Part shown: positions 9,088-17,997 of the stretch, in pieces
How the letters are laid out: every line of letters starts with the position of its first letter
Numbering within the stretch: position 1 is the stretch's first letter
Source: Sporolactobacillus sp. STSJ-5
Lineage (GTDB): Bacteria > Bacillota > Bacilli > Bacillales > Sporolactobacillaceae
Assembly: GCF_024385605.1 (NCBI RefSeq)
Contig: NZ_JANFOJ010000005.1
Location: 124,001-188,000 of the forward strand
DNA: 64,000 bases
Direction: 5' to 3'
The notes under the pieces: model-generated
The model's database searches: none
What the model saw: only the letters and a program-made list of their open reading frames with translations
Told to the model about the DNA's origin: nothing
Program-made: the position numbers and the translations under genes

Positions 9088-11175
9088 TTAGAATTTATGA
9101 ATGAAAAATCGATAAAAAATCGTTTCTAATTTTGCACGAATCATTTCTTCATTTGCTGATGCGAAAATTAGTGTGCTCTCGCGATCCTCGACAAGTGAGG
9201 AGCTGATCATACTGATCGCTTCCTGAGCGACCGGATTTAAGGGGTCAGGCGCGAGTATCAGCAAAATGTTACTGACCGAACACGTTTTACCATCCATTGC
9301 TGCCAGTTCAAAATGCTCAGTTGAATGTGCTATTTTAAAACATAAGTGCCGTACCGACTTGTCTCGGCAGTGAAACAGCGCCATATTCGTTCCCGGAACG
9401 GCAAGTCCGGCCATACGCTCACGTTCGATCAGCCGCCAATAGACGGATTCACGGTCATCGATGATTGCTTGATCAAAGCAAGTATCAATTAATTGGATTA
9501 AGACATCGTTCATCTTTTCCGCCTTGTTCACTTGAATCACTGAGAAGGCTTTTAGAATGCCTCGAATTGCTGCCTGTGCTTGATCCACTTCATCCATCAA
9601 CTGCTGTAGCGAACGTTGACCGGCAACCTCAGGGCTCGAAACGATTCGTTCCGGAAGCAGCTCCGCATCGGTCCCGCTTTTTGCCAAATCATGCGTGACC
9701 TGTTCGATCGCTGAAATATCTTCTTGACTGAGCAGCGGGTTTACAAACAGGCACGGTATTTTTTGTTTCGGCAAATGTACGGTAGATAAAATCAGATCAA
9801 AGGCATTTAAATCCATATGCCCCATTTCATGGATCGATGCTACAGTCACCGAATAAAGGTCCGGCATTTCCTTTCTTAACCTTGCTGCCAGCATTTTCGA
9901 TGCACCGATACCGGTCGGACAGACGATCAACGCACGAATCTTTCGCATTTGTTTTCGCTGTTCCAGAGCGGAGCCGAAGTGCAGCACAATATAAGCAACT
10001 TCGTCATCAGGAAACCGGATTTGTTGAAACACCTGTTTCAAAGCCTGTTCAGTAATCTTGAACAGAACAGGAAACTGATCCTTAATTTGCTGCGTCAACG
10101 GATTAAACGAGGCAAGATCTTTTCTAATCCGGAACAGTGACGGCTCCAGATGTGCCATCAAGCCTTGAAATAAAGAGAAATCACTGTTCAAATCGACCTG
10201 CAACTGCTGTGAGATGTGCTGGATCAATTTTTTAATTGCTTTGCCCGTGATGACCTGATCAAAGTATATGGATTCGGCACTTTGCAACCGTGATCCTTTG
10301 AGCAGTGTTGCCATGAACGCCTTTTCCGAGTCCGTAAGTATGATGCCTAATTGATCGGACAAGAGTCCCGAAATCTTCTTAATAAAAGGTAGCGCTTCCT
10401 TTTCATGACTGTTTTGCTTCTCATCACCACCCGTTCCCTCTTCAAGCGGATGCCCGCTTTCAAAACGCTGCAGTGCAATGCACACCTGAATGAGAAAGCT
10501 GACATAGTCACTGTCCGCCAATTCCGTATAAAGCTTCCCAAGATCATGCTTCATCGCTTGATCGACCGTCGACAGGTAATCGGACTTGAAATAATGCAGG
10601 ACATGCACTCCTGGCTTTAGCTGCTGATGGTTAATTTGAAAAATCGCTTCGATTAATTCTTCATTAAAGTAGAACAAGTAAAAATGAGCGAGCGCTGTGC
10701 GTTTGGCGCGTTCCGTGCCGATCATTTGCAAGCCGACGCCGCGTTTGCGAACGACATGCATCTCAAAGTCCTCAGTCCATGCGGACAGTTCATCCAGATA
10801 CCCGCTTAACGTTGTTGACGAGATATCCAGTTCCTTTGCCAGCGGTCCAGTTTTCATGGGTTCATCGGCCTCAAATAATTTCAGGAAGAGCAAAAGTTTG
10901 CGCTCCTTGGCTGACAAATCTACCGGTTTTATTTTTGAAAGCTCTTGAACCAGTTTGAATACGGATTTATCCGGTCCTTGAATTTGCAGGGTCTTATCTG
11001 CGTTTTGAATCAATTGCAGACCAAATGGTTTAAGCAGTTTCTCAACATTTTTTAGGTCGCGGTGAACCGTTCGCATGCTGACCTGGAGATAGGACGCCAT
11101 CGACAACGTTGAGTGCCTGCCGCTCGTCTTAATCAGCAACTCAAGTATGGTTTTTTCCCGTGTGGTCATGTACAT
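9088..11175 (-). CDS. mtlR: Mannitol operon activator with PRD and PTS-like domains
   Basis: 695 residues. Layout in order: N-terminal DeoR/HTH-type DNA-binding domains (residues 1-100, LSMASYLQVSMRTVHRDL), two PTS regulation domains (about 200-410), an EIIB-like domain with IVCPTGIGASKM (about 440) and a C-terminal EIIA-like domain (about 555-690). This is the MtlR architecture of Bacilli, where phosphorylation of the PRDs and of the EIIB/EIIA-like domains couples activation to mannitol uptake and general PTS status. The gene lies between mtlA and mtlD (63 bp and 17 bp gaps). Its target is probably the dyad at 13292-13328 upstream of mtlA. Confidence 0.94.
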   Translation of the reverse strand: MYMTTREKTILELLIKTSGRHSTLSMASYLQVSMRTVHRDLKNVEKLLKPFGLQLIQNADKTLQIQGPDKSVFKLVQELSKIKPVDLSAKERKLLLFLKLFEADEPMKTGPLAKELDISSTTLSGYLDELSAWTEDFEMHVVRKRGVGLQMIGTERAKRTALAHFYLFYFNEELIEAIFQINHQQLKPGVHVLHYFKSDYLSTVDQAMKHDLGKLYTELADSDYVSFLIQVCIALQRFESGHPLEEGTGGDEKQNSHEKEALPFIKKISGLLSDQLGIILTDSEKAFMATLLKGSRLQSAESIYFDQVITGKAIKKLIQHISQQLQVDLNSDFSLFQGLMAHLEPSLFRIRKDLASFNPLTQQIKDQFPVLFKITEQALKQVFQQIRFPDDEVAYIVLHFGSALEQRKQMRKIRALIVCPTGIGASKMLAARLRKEMPDLYSVTVASIHEMGHMDLNAFDLILSTVHLPKQKIPCLFVNPLLSQEDISAIEQVTHDLAKSGTDAELLPERIVSSPEVAGQRSLQQLMDEVDQAQAAIRGILKAFSVIQVNKAEKMNDVLIQLIDTCFDQAIIDDRESVYWRLIERERMAGLAVPGTNMALFHCRDKSVRHLCFKIAHSTEHFELAAMDGKTCSVSNILLILAPDPLNPVAQEAISMISSSLVEDRESTLIFASANEEMIRAKLETIFYRFFIHKF

Positions 11176-11238
11176 TCGATTTATCCGCCTTTTTCTTCTA
11201 ACATAGCATAACGATCAGGCGATTTCTTGTGAAAGCAC

Positions 11239-13143
11239 TTACTCGTTTTGCGCTGCTGCTTTATTTATGATCGTTAGCAGATCATCGACCGATTGTGCAC
11301 GTATCATCTCGCCGACATTGATTACATCCGAGCAGGCAACAGCAATTTTTGAAAGAATTTCCAGATGGCTGTTATTCTTACCTGCGATTGCGAAAACGAG
11401 CCGAACCTTGTTTCCTTCAAAATTAACACTATCCGGGATTTGAACAATCACAATTCCTGATTCCAGCACTTCCTTCTTCACTTCTTCAGTGCCGTGCGGA
11501 ATGGCAATGCCATTGCCCATATATGTTGACATCAGCTGATCACGGGCAATCATACCTTCGACATACGACGGTTTCACATAGCCGCCTTCCACCAGCTTTT
11601 GACCTGCAAAACGGATAACCTCTTCTTTGGTCTTAAAGGATTGCTGGATGAACACATTTTCTTTTCGAAGAATCTTCCCATCAACAAATGGCTGTGTTTC
11701 CGCTTCTTCCGGTGCCGCCGATTCAATCTTTTCTCCTTTGCTCAACTGATTGATCAAAAGATCGTATTCAGGGCTGCTTAGGAAGTTGTCGACAGAAATA
11801 TGGAATGCGTTCGGTGCCTTGTCTCGTGCTCTTTGTGTCAATTCGGATTGAGTCACCACGATTTGCGCATCGCTTGGTATGGAGCTGACTGCCGTGTTGG
11901 TCACGTAAATATCCAGCCCTGCTGCCTTTACTTTTTTCTTCAGCAGAGACGCACCCATAGCACTTGATCCCATGCCGGCATCGCATGCAAAAACGATTTT
12001 CTTCACAGCTTTCGGATCAAATCCTTCACTATTAGTCAATACACCGGAAACGCTGCTCTTCTTTCCTTTCATGCTTTCCATTTTCCGTGTTGCTTCATCG
12101 AGATCATCATTCCCTGATTTATCTGTTTTTAAGATCAGCATCGAAATCACAAATGAAACGATTAATGAGACAAGCACATCCGCAATGTTTGCTGCAAAAC
12201 TGCTAAACGATTTCGGAGTTACGGCCAGCATTGCGAGAAAGCTGCCGGGAGATGCCGGTCCGACTAAACCGCCTTTCAATGTAACCAAGGTGAAGATACC
12301 ACTCATCCCACCTGCAATGGTCGCCAACAGTAAAAGCGGTTTCATTAAAATGTAAGGAAAATAGATTTCATGGATGCCGCCGAAGAAATGAATGATTGCA
12401 GCACCCGGTGCCGACTTTTTCGCATTGCCCTTTCCAAAGAAACAATAAGCGAGAAGAACGCCCATGCCTGGTCCAGGGTTCGCTTCAAGGAAAAAGAGAA
12501 CAGATTTACCGTACTGACGTGCCTGTTCAACTGCAATTGGGGTCAGTACACCGTGATTAATTGCATTGTTTAAGAATAATACTTTGCCTGGCTCAATAAA
12601 CAAACTGGCAAGCGGAAGCAAACCGGCATGCACGAGCCATTCGACACCAGAAGCAAGTCCGTTGCTGACCACATCAACAACCGGTCCGATACCAAAGAAT
12701 GCCACAATTGCAAGAATTGCTCCGAGAATACCTGCAGAGAAGTTATCAACAAGCATTTCAAAACCGGTCTTAATTTTGCCTTCAATCGATTTGTCAAACT
12801 TTTTAATGACATAGCCGCCAAGCGGGCCCATAATCATCGCACCGAGGAACATTGGAATATCGGTCCCAACAATGACGCCGGCAGTTGCAATAGCACCAAC
12901 GACACCCCCGCGATGACCAAATACCAGTTTACCGCCGGAGTAACCAATCAAAATCGGCAGCAAATATTTTACAAGTGGGTCAACCATTGTCGCTAATTCT
13001 TTATTCGGCAACCAACCTGTTGGAATAAAAAGTGCTGTAATCAACCCCCAAGCAATAAAAGCACCAATATTCGGCAGAATCATTGAACTTAGGAAGTTTC
13101 CAAACTTTTGAACCTTAACTTTAACACCAGAGCCTGCGGACAT
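11239..13143 (-). CDS. mtlA: Mannitol-specific PTS enzyme IICBA
   Basis: 634 residues carrying all three mannitol permease domains in one chain. The EIIC membrane domain occupies roughly residues 1-345 (several hydrophobic helices, GYSGGKLVFGHRGGVVGAI), EIIB follows with the phosphorylated cysteine in FACDAGMGSS (about 390), and EIIA ends the chain with the phosphorylated histidine in GIAIPHGTEEV (about 545). It imports mannitol and releases mannitol-1-phosphate for MtlD. Bacillus and Geobacillus operons usually carry EIIA as a separate mtlF; here mtlF is absent because EIIA is fused, as in enteric MtlA. AAGGAGGAG lies just before the ATG. Confidence 0.96.
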   Translation of the reverse strand: MSAGSGVKVKVQKFGNFLSSMILPNIGAFIAWGLITALFIPTGWLPNKELATMVDPLVKYLLPILIGYSGGKLVFGHRGGVVGAIATAGVIVGTDIPMFLGAMIMGPLGGYVIKKFDKSIEGKIKTGFEMLVDNFSAGILGAILAIVAFFGIGPVVDVVSNGLASGVEWLVHAGLLPLASLFIEPGKVLFLNNAINHGVLTPIAVEQARQYGKSVLFFLEANPGPGMGVLLAYCFFGKGNAKKSAPGAAIIHFFGGIHEIYFPYILMKPLLLLATIAGGMSGIFTLVTLKGGLVGPASPGSFLAMLAVTPKSFSSFAANIADVLVSLIVSFVISMLILKTDKSGNDDLDEATRKMESMKGKKSSVSGVLTNSEGFDPKAVKKIVFACDAGMGSSAMGASLLKKKVKAAGLDIYVTNTAVSSIPSDAQIVVTQSELTQRARDKAPNAFHISVDNFLSSPEYDLLINQLSKGEKIESAAPEEAETQPFVDGKILRKENVFIQQSFKTKEEVIRFAGQKLVEGGYVKPSYVEGMIARDQLMSTYMGNGIAIPHGTEEVKKEVLESGIVIVQIPDSVNFEGNKVRLVFAIAGKNNSHLEILSKIAVACSDVINVGEMIRAQSVDDLLTIINKAAAQNE

Positions 13144-13212
13144 TATTTTCTCCTCCTTTTAAGGTCTTACTAATTGAAGCTACTTAAAAAAACGGTTTGT
13201 TTATTATTGTTT

Positions 13213-13226
13213 ATTAAGCGCTTACA
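13213..13226 (-). promoter_or_regulatory. cre box downstream of the mtlA promoter
   Basis: Read on the minus strand this is TGTAAGCGCTTAAT, matching the CcpA consensus TGWAARCGYTWNCW at 13 of 14 positions including the central CG. It lies about 20 bp after the expected transcription start, a roadblock position for catabolite repression of mannitol uptake. Confidence 0.78.
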
Positions 13227-13251
13227 TTTTCTATATCTCTGCTACATTTCT

Positions 13252-13257
13252 ATTATA
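13252..13257 (-). promoter_or_regulatory. -10 box of the mtl operon
   Basis: TATAAT on the minus strand. No good -35 hexamer is found at 16-18 bp, which is what one expects of a promoter that needs an activator. The putative MtlR operator lies just upstream. Confidence 0.6.
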
Positions 13258-13291
13258 GTGATCCCCCGTTCACAAAAACAACACAAACTAA

Positions 13292-13328
13292 AACCAGTTT
13301 TGCCAACCCTTGTGTGACAAAACTGGTT
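13292..13328 (-). promoter_or_regulatory. Putative MtlR operator, extended dyad
   Basis: AACCAGTTTTGCCA (13292-13305) and TGACAAAACTGGTT (13315-13328) are 14-bp arms with one mismatch and a 9-base spacer. The inner TTTTGyCA...TGrCAAAA resembles the incomplete inverted repeat known for Bacilli MtlR operators. It is centred about 65 bp upstream of the expected start, suitable for an activator. Confidence 0.7.
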
Positions 13329-13385
13329 CAAACCGATGCACGTGGTATTCGATCACGGCTGAGCATCAATGCAGGAATAATAGTA

Positions 13386-13427
13386 AAAGGCGGCATAAAC
13401 CGTTCAAACGAACGTTGTGCCGCCTTT
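13386..13427 (-). terminator. Terminator of the YvrJ cluster
   Basis: AAAGGCGGCA (13386-13395) pairs with TGCCGCCTTT (13418-13427), with an inner CGTTC/GAACG helix. It starts 4 bp after the yvrJ stop codon; the T-run on the minus strand is short but present. Confidence 0.7.
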
Positions 13428-13430
13428 CAT

Positions 13431-13601
13431 TCAGATTTGTCTTTTCATCCGTTCGTCCGGCTGGCCGGCCTCCTGGTCGACCGGAAGCAAACGTACCGAC
13501 TGAATCAGCTCATCAAGCTTGCCTTCAATTCGATGCAAGAGAAAAAAGGTGACGACAGCCGAAAAACCAACATCCTTAACCATGGATAACCACACCTCCA
13601 T
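13431..13601 (-). CDS. yvrJ: YvrJ family small protein
   Basis: 56 residues, start MEVWLSMVKDVGFSAVV. One hydrophobic helix (about residues 8-24) is followed by the charged HRIEGKLDEL amphipathic segment, which is the YvrJ family pattern. I chose the ATG at 13601 because AAAGGAGG stands 8 bases before it; the frame opens at an earlier ATG that has no ribosome binding site. It is the third member of the DUF1659-DUF2922-YvrJ set, found together in many Firmicutes. Function is unknown; membrane association is likely from sequence. Confidence 0.85.
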   Translation of the reverse strand: MEVWLSMVKDVGFSAVVTFFLLHRIEGKLDELIQSVRLLPVDQEAGQPDERMKRQI

Positions 13602-13632
13602 AGAAGCATCCTCCTTTCTGATCATTAATAAA

Positions 13633-13667
13633 GGCCAAAGAGAACGTGTTCGACATTCTCTTCGGCC
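13633..13667 (-). terminator. Hairpin between DUF2922 and yvrJ
   Basis: GGCC-A-AAGAGAA (13633-13644) pairs with TTCTCTT-C-GGCC (13656-13667). It lies 13 bp after the DUF2922 stop and has little T-run on the minus strand, so it probably attenuates or protects the upstream mRNA rather than stopping all transcription. Confidence 0.5.
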
Positions 13668-13680
13668 TCATATGATCTCA

Positions 13681-13899
13681 TTATACGTCTAGTTCAACTG
13701 GCGTCGTGTTGTTTTCCGAGATGCGTGCCGATTTAACGCTTGTTAGATCACCGCCCAATGATCGGAACACGTTCTCTGCGATAAGTGTATTCATCGCGTC
13801 CTTAATCGCAACTGGATCCGCCGGTTCAACCGGATCATTCAATGAGAGTGTCACACTTTTGCCCTCAGTATTTAAAAAAACAAGATTCAGTTTCTTCAT
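13681..13899 (-). CDS. DUF2922 domain protein
   Basis: 72 residues beginning MKKLNLVFLNTEGK, with the alternating hydrophobic strand, KSVTLSLNDPVEPADP and C-terminal SARISENNTTPVEL typical of DUF2922. No signal peptide or membrane segment. AAAGGAGGAG precedes the start. It follows the DUF1659 gene by 35 bp and precedes yvrJ. Function is unknown in the family; the fixed partnership suggests the three proteins act together. Confidence 0.9.
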   Translation of the reverse strand: MKKLNLVFLNTEGKSVTLSLNDPVEPADPVAIKDAMNTLIAENVFRSLGGDLTSVKSARISENNTTPVELDV

Positions 13900-13934
13900 T
13901 CCTTAGCTCCTCCTTTCGATTTATTTGTAAAGGA

Positions 13935-14153
13935 TCAGCCGATTATTTCGGCTGTGTCGTTACGCTCAACTGAAATGAGCGGGTGCTGCTGCAGCGGCGC
14001 TAATTTCTGTGCGATTGCGAGCAAGCTATTCTCTGAAGCAGCTGGCTTAATGTTTCTGAATGATTTGGTGAGCAGAATCTGCTCGCCTTTTTCATCTAAG
14101 CCGCCATTCAGATTCATCACAAAGACCGATTCTGTGATTGTACTGGTTGCCAT
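13935..14153 (-). CDS. DUF1659 domain protein
   Basis: 72 residues starting MATSTITESVFVMNLNG, with ILLTKSFRNIKP and the hydrophobic LLAIAQKLAPL helix of DUF1659. The ATG at 14153 is set by AGGAGG 8 bases upstream; an in-frame GTG overlaps that site and is unlikely. First gene of the DUF1659-DUF2922-yvrJ cluster, separated from the fructose operon by a strong terminator. Function unknown. Confidence 0.9.
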   Translation of the reverse strand: MATSTITESVFVMNLNGGLDEKGEQILLTKSFRNIKPAASENSLLAIAQKLAPLQQHPLISVERNDTAEIIG

Positions 14154-14214
14154 CTTGATCACCTCCTACATGTTTTAAGTAGGACGTGATTGCAAAATAT
14201 GGTGAGTCTTGCTA

Positions 14215-14246
14215 AAAAAAACCATCCGGCGTCGGATGGTTTTTTA
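14215..14246. terminator. Terminator of the fructose operon
   Basis: An 8-bp stem ACCATCCG/CGGATGGT with GCGT loop (14221-14240), flanked by A and T runs, so it can act in both directions. It lies 12 bp after the fruA stop codon. Confidence 0.93.
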
Positions 14247-14258
14247 AGAAACAATTCT

Positions 14259-16157
14259 TCAATGAAGCAATGCATAGATTTGGTCTGCATTTGTCGCTGT
14301 ATTCAGCTCATGGACTATACGTTTATCAACCAATTTCTGAGCAGTATCCGACAAATAGTGCAGGTGTGCTTCACTGCCTTTCGGTGGGATTAAGAAGGCA
14401 ATCACAAAGGTTACCGGTTTCTGATCAAACGTTGGCCAGTCGGTGATCGGAGTTTCAAGTTTTACTGCCAGCATCGCCGCCTTTTTAATGGTCTCAGACT
14501 GAGCATGTGGAATCGCAAAACCGTCTTCCATGCCGGTTGAGCTCTGCTTTTCCCGATATTGAAAAGCCTTGACTAATCGTTCTTGGTCGCTCACATTCCC
14601 TTTAATCTGCATTTTTTCAGCAATAAATCGGAACAACTCATCTTTCGTTTGGATACCTTTTTCAAAATAGATGTTCTCTTTGCTCAAGAGTGTCTCTTGA
14701 GCAAGTGTCGGAGCAGCTTCATTGCTTTCTGCAGCTGCCTGAGCAGCATTATCTGCTTCCGTTGCTTTCAAATTTTTGTTAAAGCGATGTTTCTGATCAA
14801 TAGCGATTAAGTAACCCGACACTAAAGCTCCTGCAAGAATGGCCAAGACCCAGAGCAGCGGATGGGTTACAATCGGCAGCACGATAAATCCGCCGTGAGG
14901 TGCCGGTACTTGAACCTTCATATAATAGGTTAGAATCGCAGCAATCGATGAACCGACCATCAATGAAGGAATGACAGTAAACGGACTCTTCGCCGCAAAT
15001 GGAATTGCGCCTTCGGTAATATGGGTGGAGCCGAGCAGAAAGTTGACATAGCCGGCGTTGCGTTCTTCTTTTTGAAAATATTTTCCAGCGAACAGAACTG
15101 CGAAACCGGTTGCAATTGGCGGCGCAATGCAGGCAGCAGAGACACCAGCCATGAAATAAAAGTTTCCTTGACCAAGCAGTGCCACACCCGTCACATAAGC
15201 TGCCTTGTTTACCGGACCACCCATGTCAAATGCACACATGATGCCGACAATTAAACCAAGGACAAGGGGACTTTGATTCTGCATATTACTTAAGAAATGC
15301 ATCATTCCTTCATTAATGGCTGTCATTGGCGAGGACAATAAGACCATCGCATATCCACCGATAAGACCGCCCAGCACTGGAAGCAGAAAAATTGATTTCA
15401 GACCGTCCAGTTGTTTCGGCAATCCTTTCAAGCCAGATTCAAGCAGCAGGATCAGATAACCAGATAAGAAACCGCTGACAATACCGCCAAGGAATCCTGT
15501 TCCATTCGTAAACGCGATCATACCGGTAATAAATCCAATCACAAGTCCTGATCGTTTGCCAATCGCCTGGGCGATGTATGCAGATAAAATCGGTACCATC
15601 AATCCCAGTCCTACCTTGCCAATCGCGTTCAGATTAGCTGCGAACACATTGTATTCATTGCTTTTTGGATCTGCCGAATTAATGCCGAACATGAATGATA
15701 TGGCGAGCAGCACACCACCGGCAACAACTACGGGAAGCATATGTGAAACGCCGTTCATCAAATAGACATATAGCTTGTGTGCGAGTGATTCTTTTTCGAC
15801 GCTGAGATCAGTATTGCCTCCACTCGGAGCCTGTCCACTTTTAAACAAAGGAACGGAACCGTTTACAATTTCATCAATTAATTTGTCAGGTTCTTTAATT
15901 CCTTTTGTTACCGAAACTTTGATCACACGTTTACCTGCAAAGCGATCCTCGTCAACATCCTTATCAGCTGCAATAATCACGCCGTCCGCTTCTGCAATCT
16001 CCCTTGGTGTCAAGCCGTTTTCAATACCCGCTTGTCCATGTGTTTCCACTTTTATCTCAATACCTTTTGCCTTTGCCGCATCTTCAAGCGCTTTCTTAGC
16101 CATGAACGTATGAGCAATTCCTGTCGGACAACCTGTTGCTGCAATTATTTTTGTCAT
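14259..16157 (-). CDS. fruA: Fructose-family PTS enzyme IIBCA
   Basis: 632 residues in the order EIIB-EIIC-EIIA. EIIB begins at the N-terminus with the phosphorylated cysteine 10 in IAATGCPTGIAHT. EIIC (about residues 130-465) is a polytopic membrane domain with the fructose-type GFLGGIVSGFL and PHGGF segments. EIIA is C-terminal with the active histidine in DGFAIPHAQ (about 550). It takes up fructose as fructose-1-phosphate for FruK, whose gene overlaps it by 4 bp upstream. The B-C-A order differs from the A-B-C order of some Bacillus FruA proteins. Confidence 0.93.
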   Translation of the reverse strand: MTKIIAATGCPTGIAHTFMAKKALEDAAKAKGIEIKVETHGQAGIENGLTPREIAEADGVIIAADKDVDEDRFAGKRVIKVSVTKGIKEPDKLIDEIVNGSVPLFKSGQAPSGGNTDLSVEKESLAHKLYVYLMNGVSHMLPVVVAGGVLLAISFMFGINSADPKSNEYNVFAANLNAIGKVGLGLMVPILSAYIAQAIGKRSGLVIGFITGMIAFTNGTGFLGGIVSGFLSGYLILLLESGLKGLPKQLDGLKSIFLLPVLGGLIGGYAMVLLSSPMTAINEGMMHFLSNMQNQSPLVLGLIVGIMCAFDMGGPVNKAAYVTGVALLGQGNFYFMAGVSAACIAPPIATGFAVLFAGKYFQKEERNAGYVNFLLGSTHITEGAIPFAAKSPFTVIPSLMVGSSIAAILTYYMKVQVPAPHGGFIVLPIVTHPLLWVLAILAGALVSGYLIAIDQKHRFNKNLKATEADNAAQAAAESNEAAPTLAQETLLSKENIYFEKGIQTKDELFRFIAEKMQIKGNVSDQERLVKAFQYREKQSSTGMEDGFAIPHAQSETIKKAAMLAVKLETPITDWPTFDQKPVTFVIAFLIPPKGSEAHLHYLSDTAQKLVDKRIVHELNTATNADQIYALLH

Positions 16158-17098
16158 GATTCTCTTGCCCCCTTCAAATGAGTCGTTATGTTAATTTGTT
16201 TCATTAATTCCGGAACATCTTTTAGATCACTCAATCCTGCGGTAAACGCCGTTGATGAGCCCGCCGCCGTTGCGTAAACCAGTGCATCTTCCAAGCTCTT
16301 ATTATTGATTTGGGAACCAATAAAGGTACCAAGCAGCGTGTCACCGGCACAGGCTGTATTGACTACTTCACCCTTAGGAGCTGTGGTGAACAGCACTCTT
16401 TCACCGTCTGCGTACATCGTTCCCTTATCCCCTCGAGAGACCAAGATCCGCTGCGCTCCTTTTTTCAGTAACTGTTCCGCTGCTTCAATCAGATGTGCTT
16501 CATCATTAAAAGACTCAGGATGGACTGACAGCCATGCGGCCAGCTCCTCATCACTCGGTTTAATCAAATAGGGCCGATCTTCAAGGCAACTCAGCAAAGC
16601 ATTCGAGCTGACATCCAGGATCAATTGAAATCCCTTTTGCGCTGACAGTAAGGAAATCTTTTTCAGAATCGAATCATCGACTCCTCTAGGTAGGCTGCCT
16701 GATACGAACAGCATGTCTTCTGAAGTAAGCTTACTCATTTTATCAATTAACTGCGCTTGAGCGGCCAAACTGATCTCCGGTCCGCGATTTACCGCTTTAT
16801 ACTCCTTGGCACCTGCTTTTATAAATGTATTAATGCGTGTAATGCCGTCAATCATGACAAAGTCGGTTGCGATACCGGTTCGCTTCAGTTCATCATCAAT
16901 ATACTTTCCTGTAAATCCACCTAAAAACCCGGTAGCGACACTGTCAATCCCCATTTTTTTAAGCATAAATGATATATTGATTGTTTTTCCGTTTGCCTGA
17001 TAATCTTCGAAAACACTTCGATTGACTACATAAGGTTCAAAGCTGTTAAATTCAGTGAACAGATCAATTGCCGGATTCATCGTACATGTGTAGATCAT
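16154..17098 (-). CDS. fruK: 1-phosphofructokinase (PfkB family)
   Basis: 314 residues. Phosphorylates fructose-1-phosphate to fructose-1,6-bisphosphate. Hallmarks are the N-terminal MIYTCTMNPAIDLF, GFLGGFTG, and the C-terminal anion-hole and catalytic-base motif ACAGDTLLGTF (Asp about residue 255; the family usually has GAGD). The stop codon overlaps the fruA start (ATGA), so the two are co-translated. No DeoR-type fruR is present; the divergent RpiR gene probably takes that role. The related tagatose-6-phosphate kinases are the main alternative. Confidence 0.9.
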   Translation of the reverse strand: MIYTCTMNPAIDLFTEFNSFEPYVVNRSVFEDYQANGKTINISFMLKKMGIDSVATGFLGGFTGKYIDDELKRTGIATDFVMIDGITRINTFIKAGAKEYKAVNRGPEISLAAQAQLIDKMSKLTSEDMLFVSGSLPRGVDDSILKKISLLSAQKGFQLILDVSSNALLSCLEDRPYLIKPSDEELAAWLSVHPESFNDEAHLIEAAEQLLKKGAQRILVSRGDKGTMYADGERVLFTTAPKGEVVNTACAGDTLLGTFIGSQINNKSLEDALVYATAAGSSTAFTAGLSDLKDVPELMKQINITTHLKGARES

Positions 17099-17158
17099 GA
17101 TTTTTCCCTCGCCTTCACTTGCATCTTCTCTACTTTTTTATTATGCCATGATTAGCAA

Positions 17159-17203
17159 TGAAAATGTTTTCGGAAAAGGCTATAATCAATGTAAAGGTTT
17201 TCA
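17159..17203. promoter_or_regulatory. Two imperfect cre-like dyads between fruK and the RpiR gene
   Basis: TGAAAATGTTTTCG (17159-17172) and TGTAAAGGTTTTCA (17190-17203) resemble cre boxes but both have lost the central CG (TG and GG). The first has exact GAAAA/TTTTC arms. A TATAAT at 17181-17186 lies between them. They could be RpiR operators, CcpA sites, or both. Confidence 0.45.
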
Positions 17204-17217
17204 ATTTGGAGGTTAAG

Positions 17218-17997
17218 ATGGATCTTACTTTTTTCGAACGCGTTAATCAGTATTTCGACACATTAAGCGACAGCGAAAAATTTTTGCTTCGCTATGTACA
17301 GGATCATTTGAGTGAGATGCCGAAAATTTCGATTGTCCGCCTGAGCGAAAATGCGAATGTATCGACGGCAACAATTGTCCGTACAATGAAGAAACTTGGC
17401 TATGAAGGATTTACTTCCTTCAAGATTCGCTTGAAGGACGAGCATCGGCTTGCTCCCGAGTTTTCTGTTATCGAAAAAGTCGATAATAAAATTAAAGAAG
17501 CGATTCTGAAGAATGAACAGGAAGTCACTAAGACGATACAAATGCTCGATCGCGGCACGATTGAAGATGTGTTACAGAAGATTATTTATTCACGGAAAAT
17601 TGTACTGTTCGCCCGCGGCTTTTCTGAACTGATCGCCAAAGAGATGACCGTTAAGTTCCAACTCACCGGCAAGTATTGTGAAATGCATGACGATCCGAAC
17701 ATCATCACGACGATCAGCAAGCGAATAGATAAGAAAGATCTCGTTATCTTCATCTCACTCAATGGACGTACCGAAGAATTGGTACAGGCAGCGAAGAACT
17801 GCAAGGCAAACGGAGTCAGCACAATCACACTGACCGCCAATCGTGAGAGTCCGCTTTACACCTTGTCCGAACTGACGCTCGTCGGCTACAAGTCGAAAGT
17901 ATCCTATTTTCCTGATTACGAAGTGCGCTCGCGCCTCCCCCTACAGGTCATGGCACGTATTATTCTGGATGCTTACGCCATTCGCACGCGTTCCTGA
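17218..17997 (+). CDS. RpiR/MurR family regulator with SIS domain
   Basis: 259 residues from the ATG at 17218, chosen because GGAGG is 5 bases upstream. The N-terminal RpiR helix-turn-helix (ISIVRLSENANVSTATIVRTMKKLG split over residues 40-65) is followed by a phosphosugar-binding SIS domain (about 115-240; VIFISLNGRTEELV). Such proteins sense sugar phosphates. Divergence from fruK-fruA, with no other target nearby, suggests it senses fructose-1-phosphate or a related phosphate and controls that operon. It may also regulate itself through the shared 119-bp region. Confidence 0.9.
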   Translation: MDLTFFERVNQYFDTLSDSEKFLLRYVQDHLSEMPKISIVRLSENANVSTATIVRTMKKLGYEGFTSFKIRLKDEHRLAPEFSVIEKVDNKIKEAILKNEQEVTKTIQMLDRGTIEDVLQKIIYSRKIVLFARGFSELIAKEMTVKFQLTGKYCEMHDDPNIITTISKRIDKKDLVIFISLNGRTEELVQAAKNCKANGVSTITLTANRESPLYTLSELTLVGYKSKVSYFPDYEVRSRLPLQVMARIILDAYAIRTRS

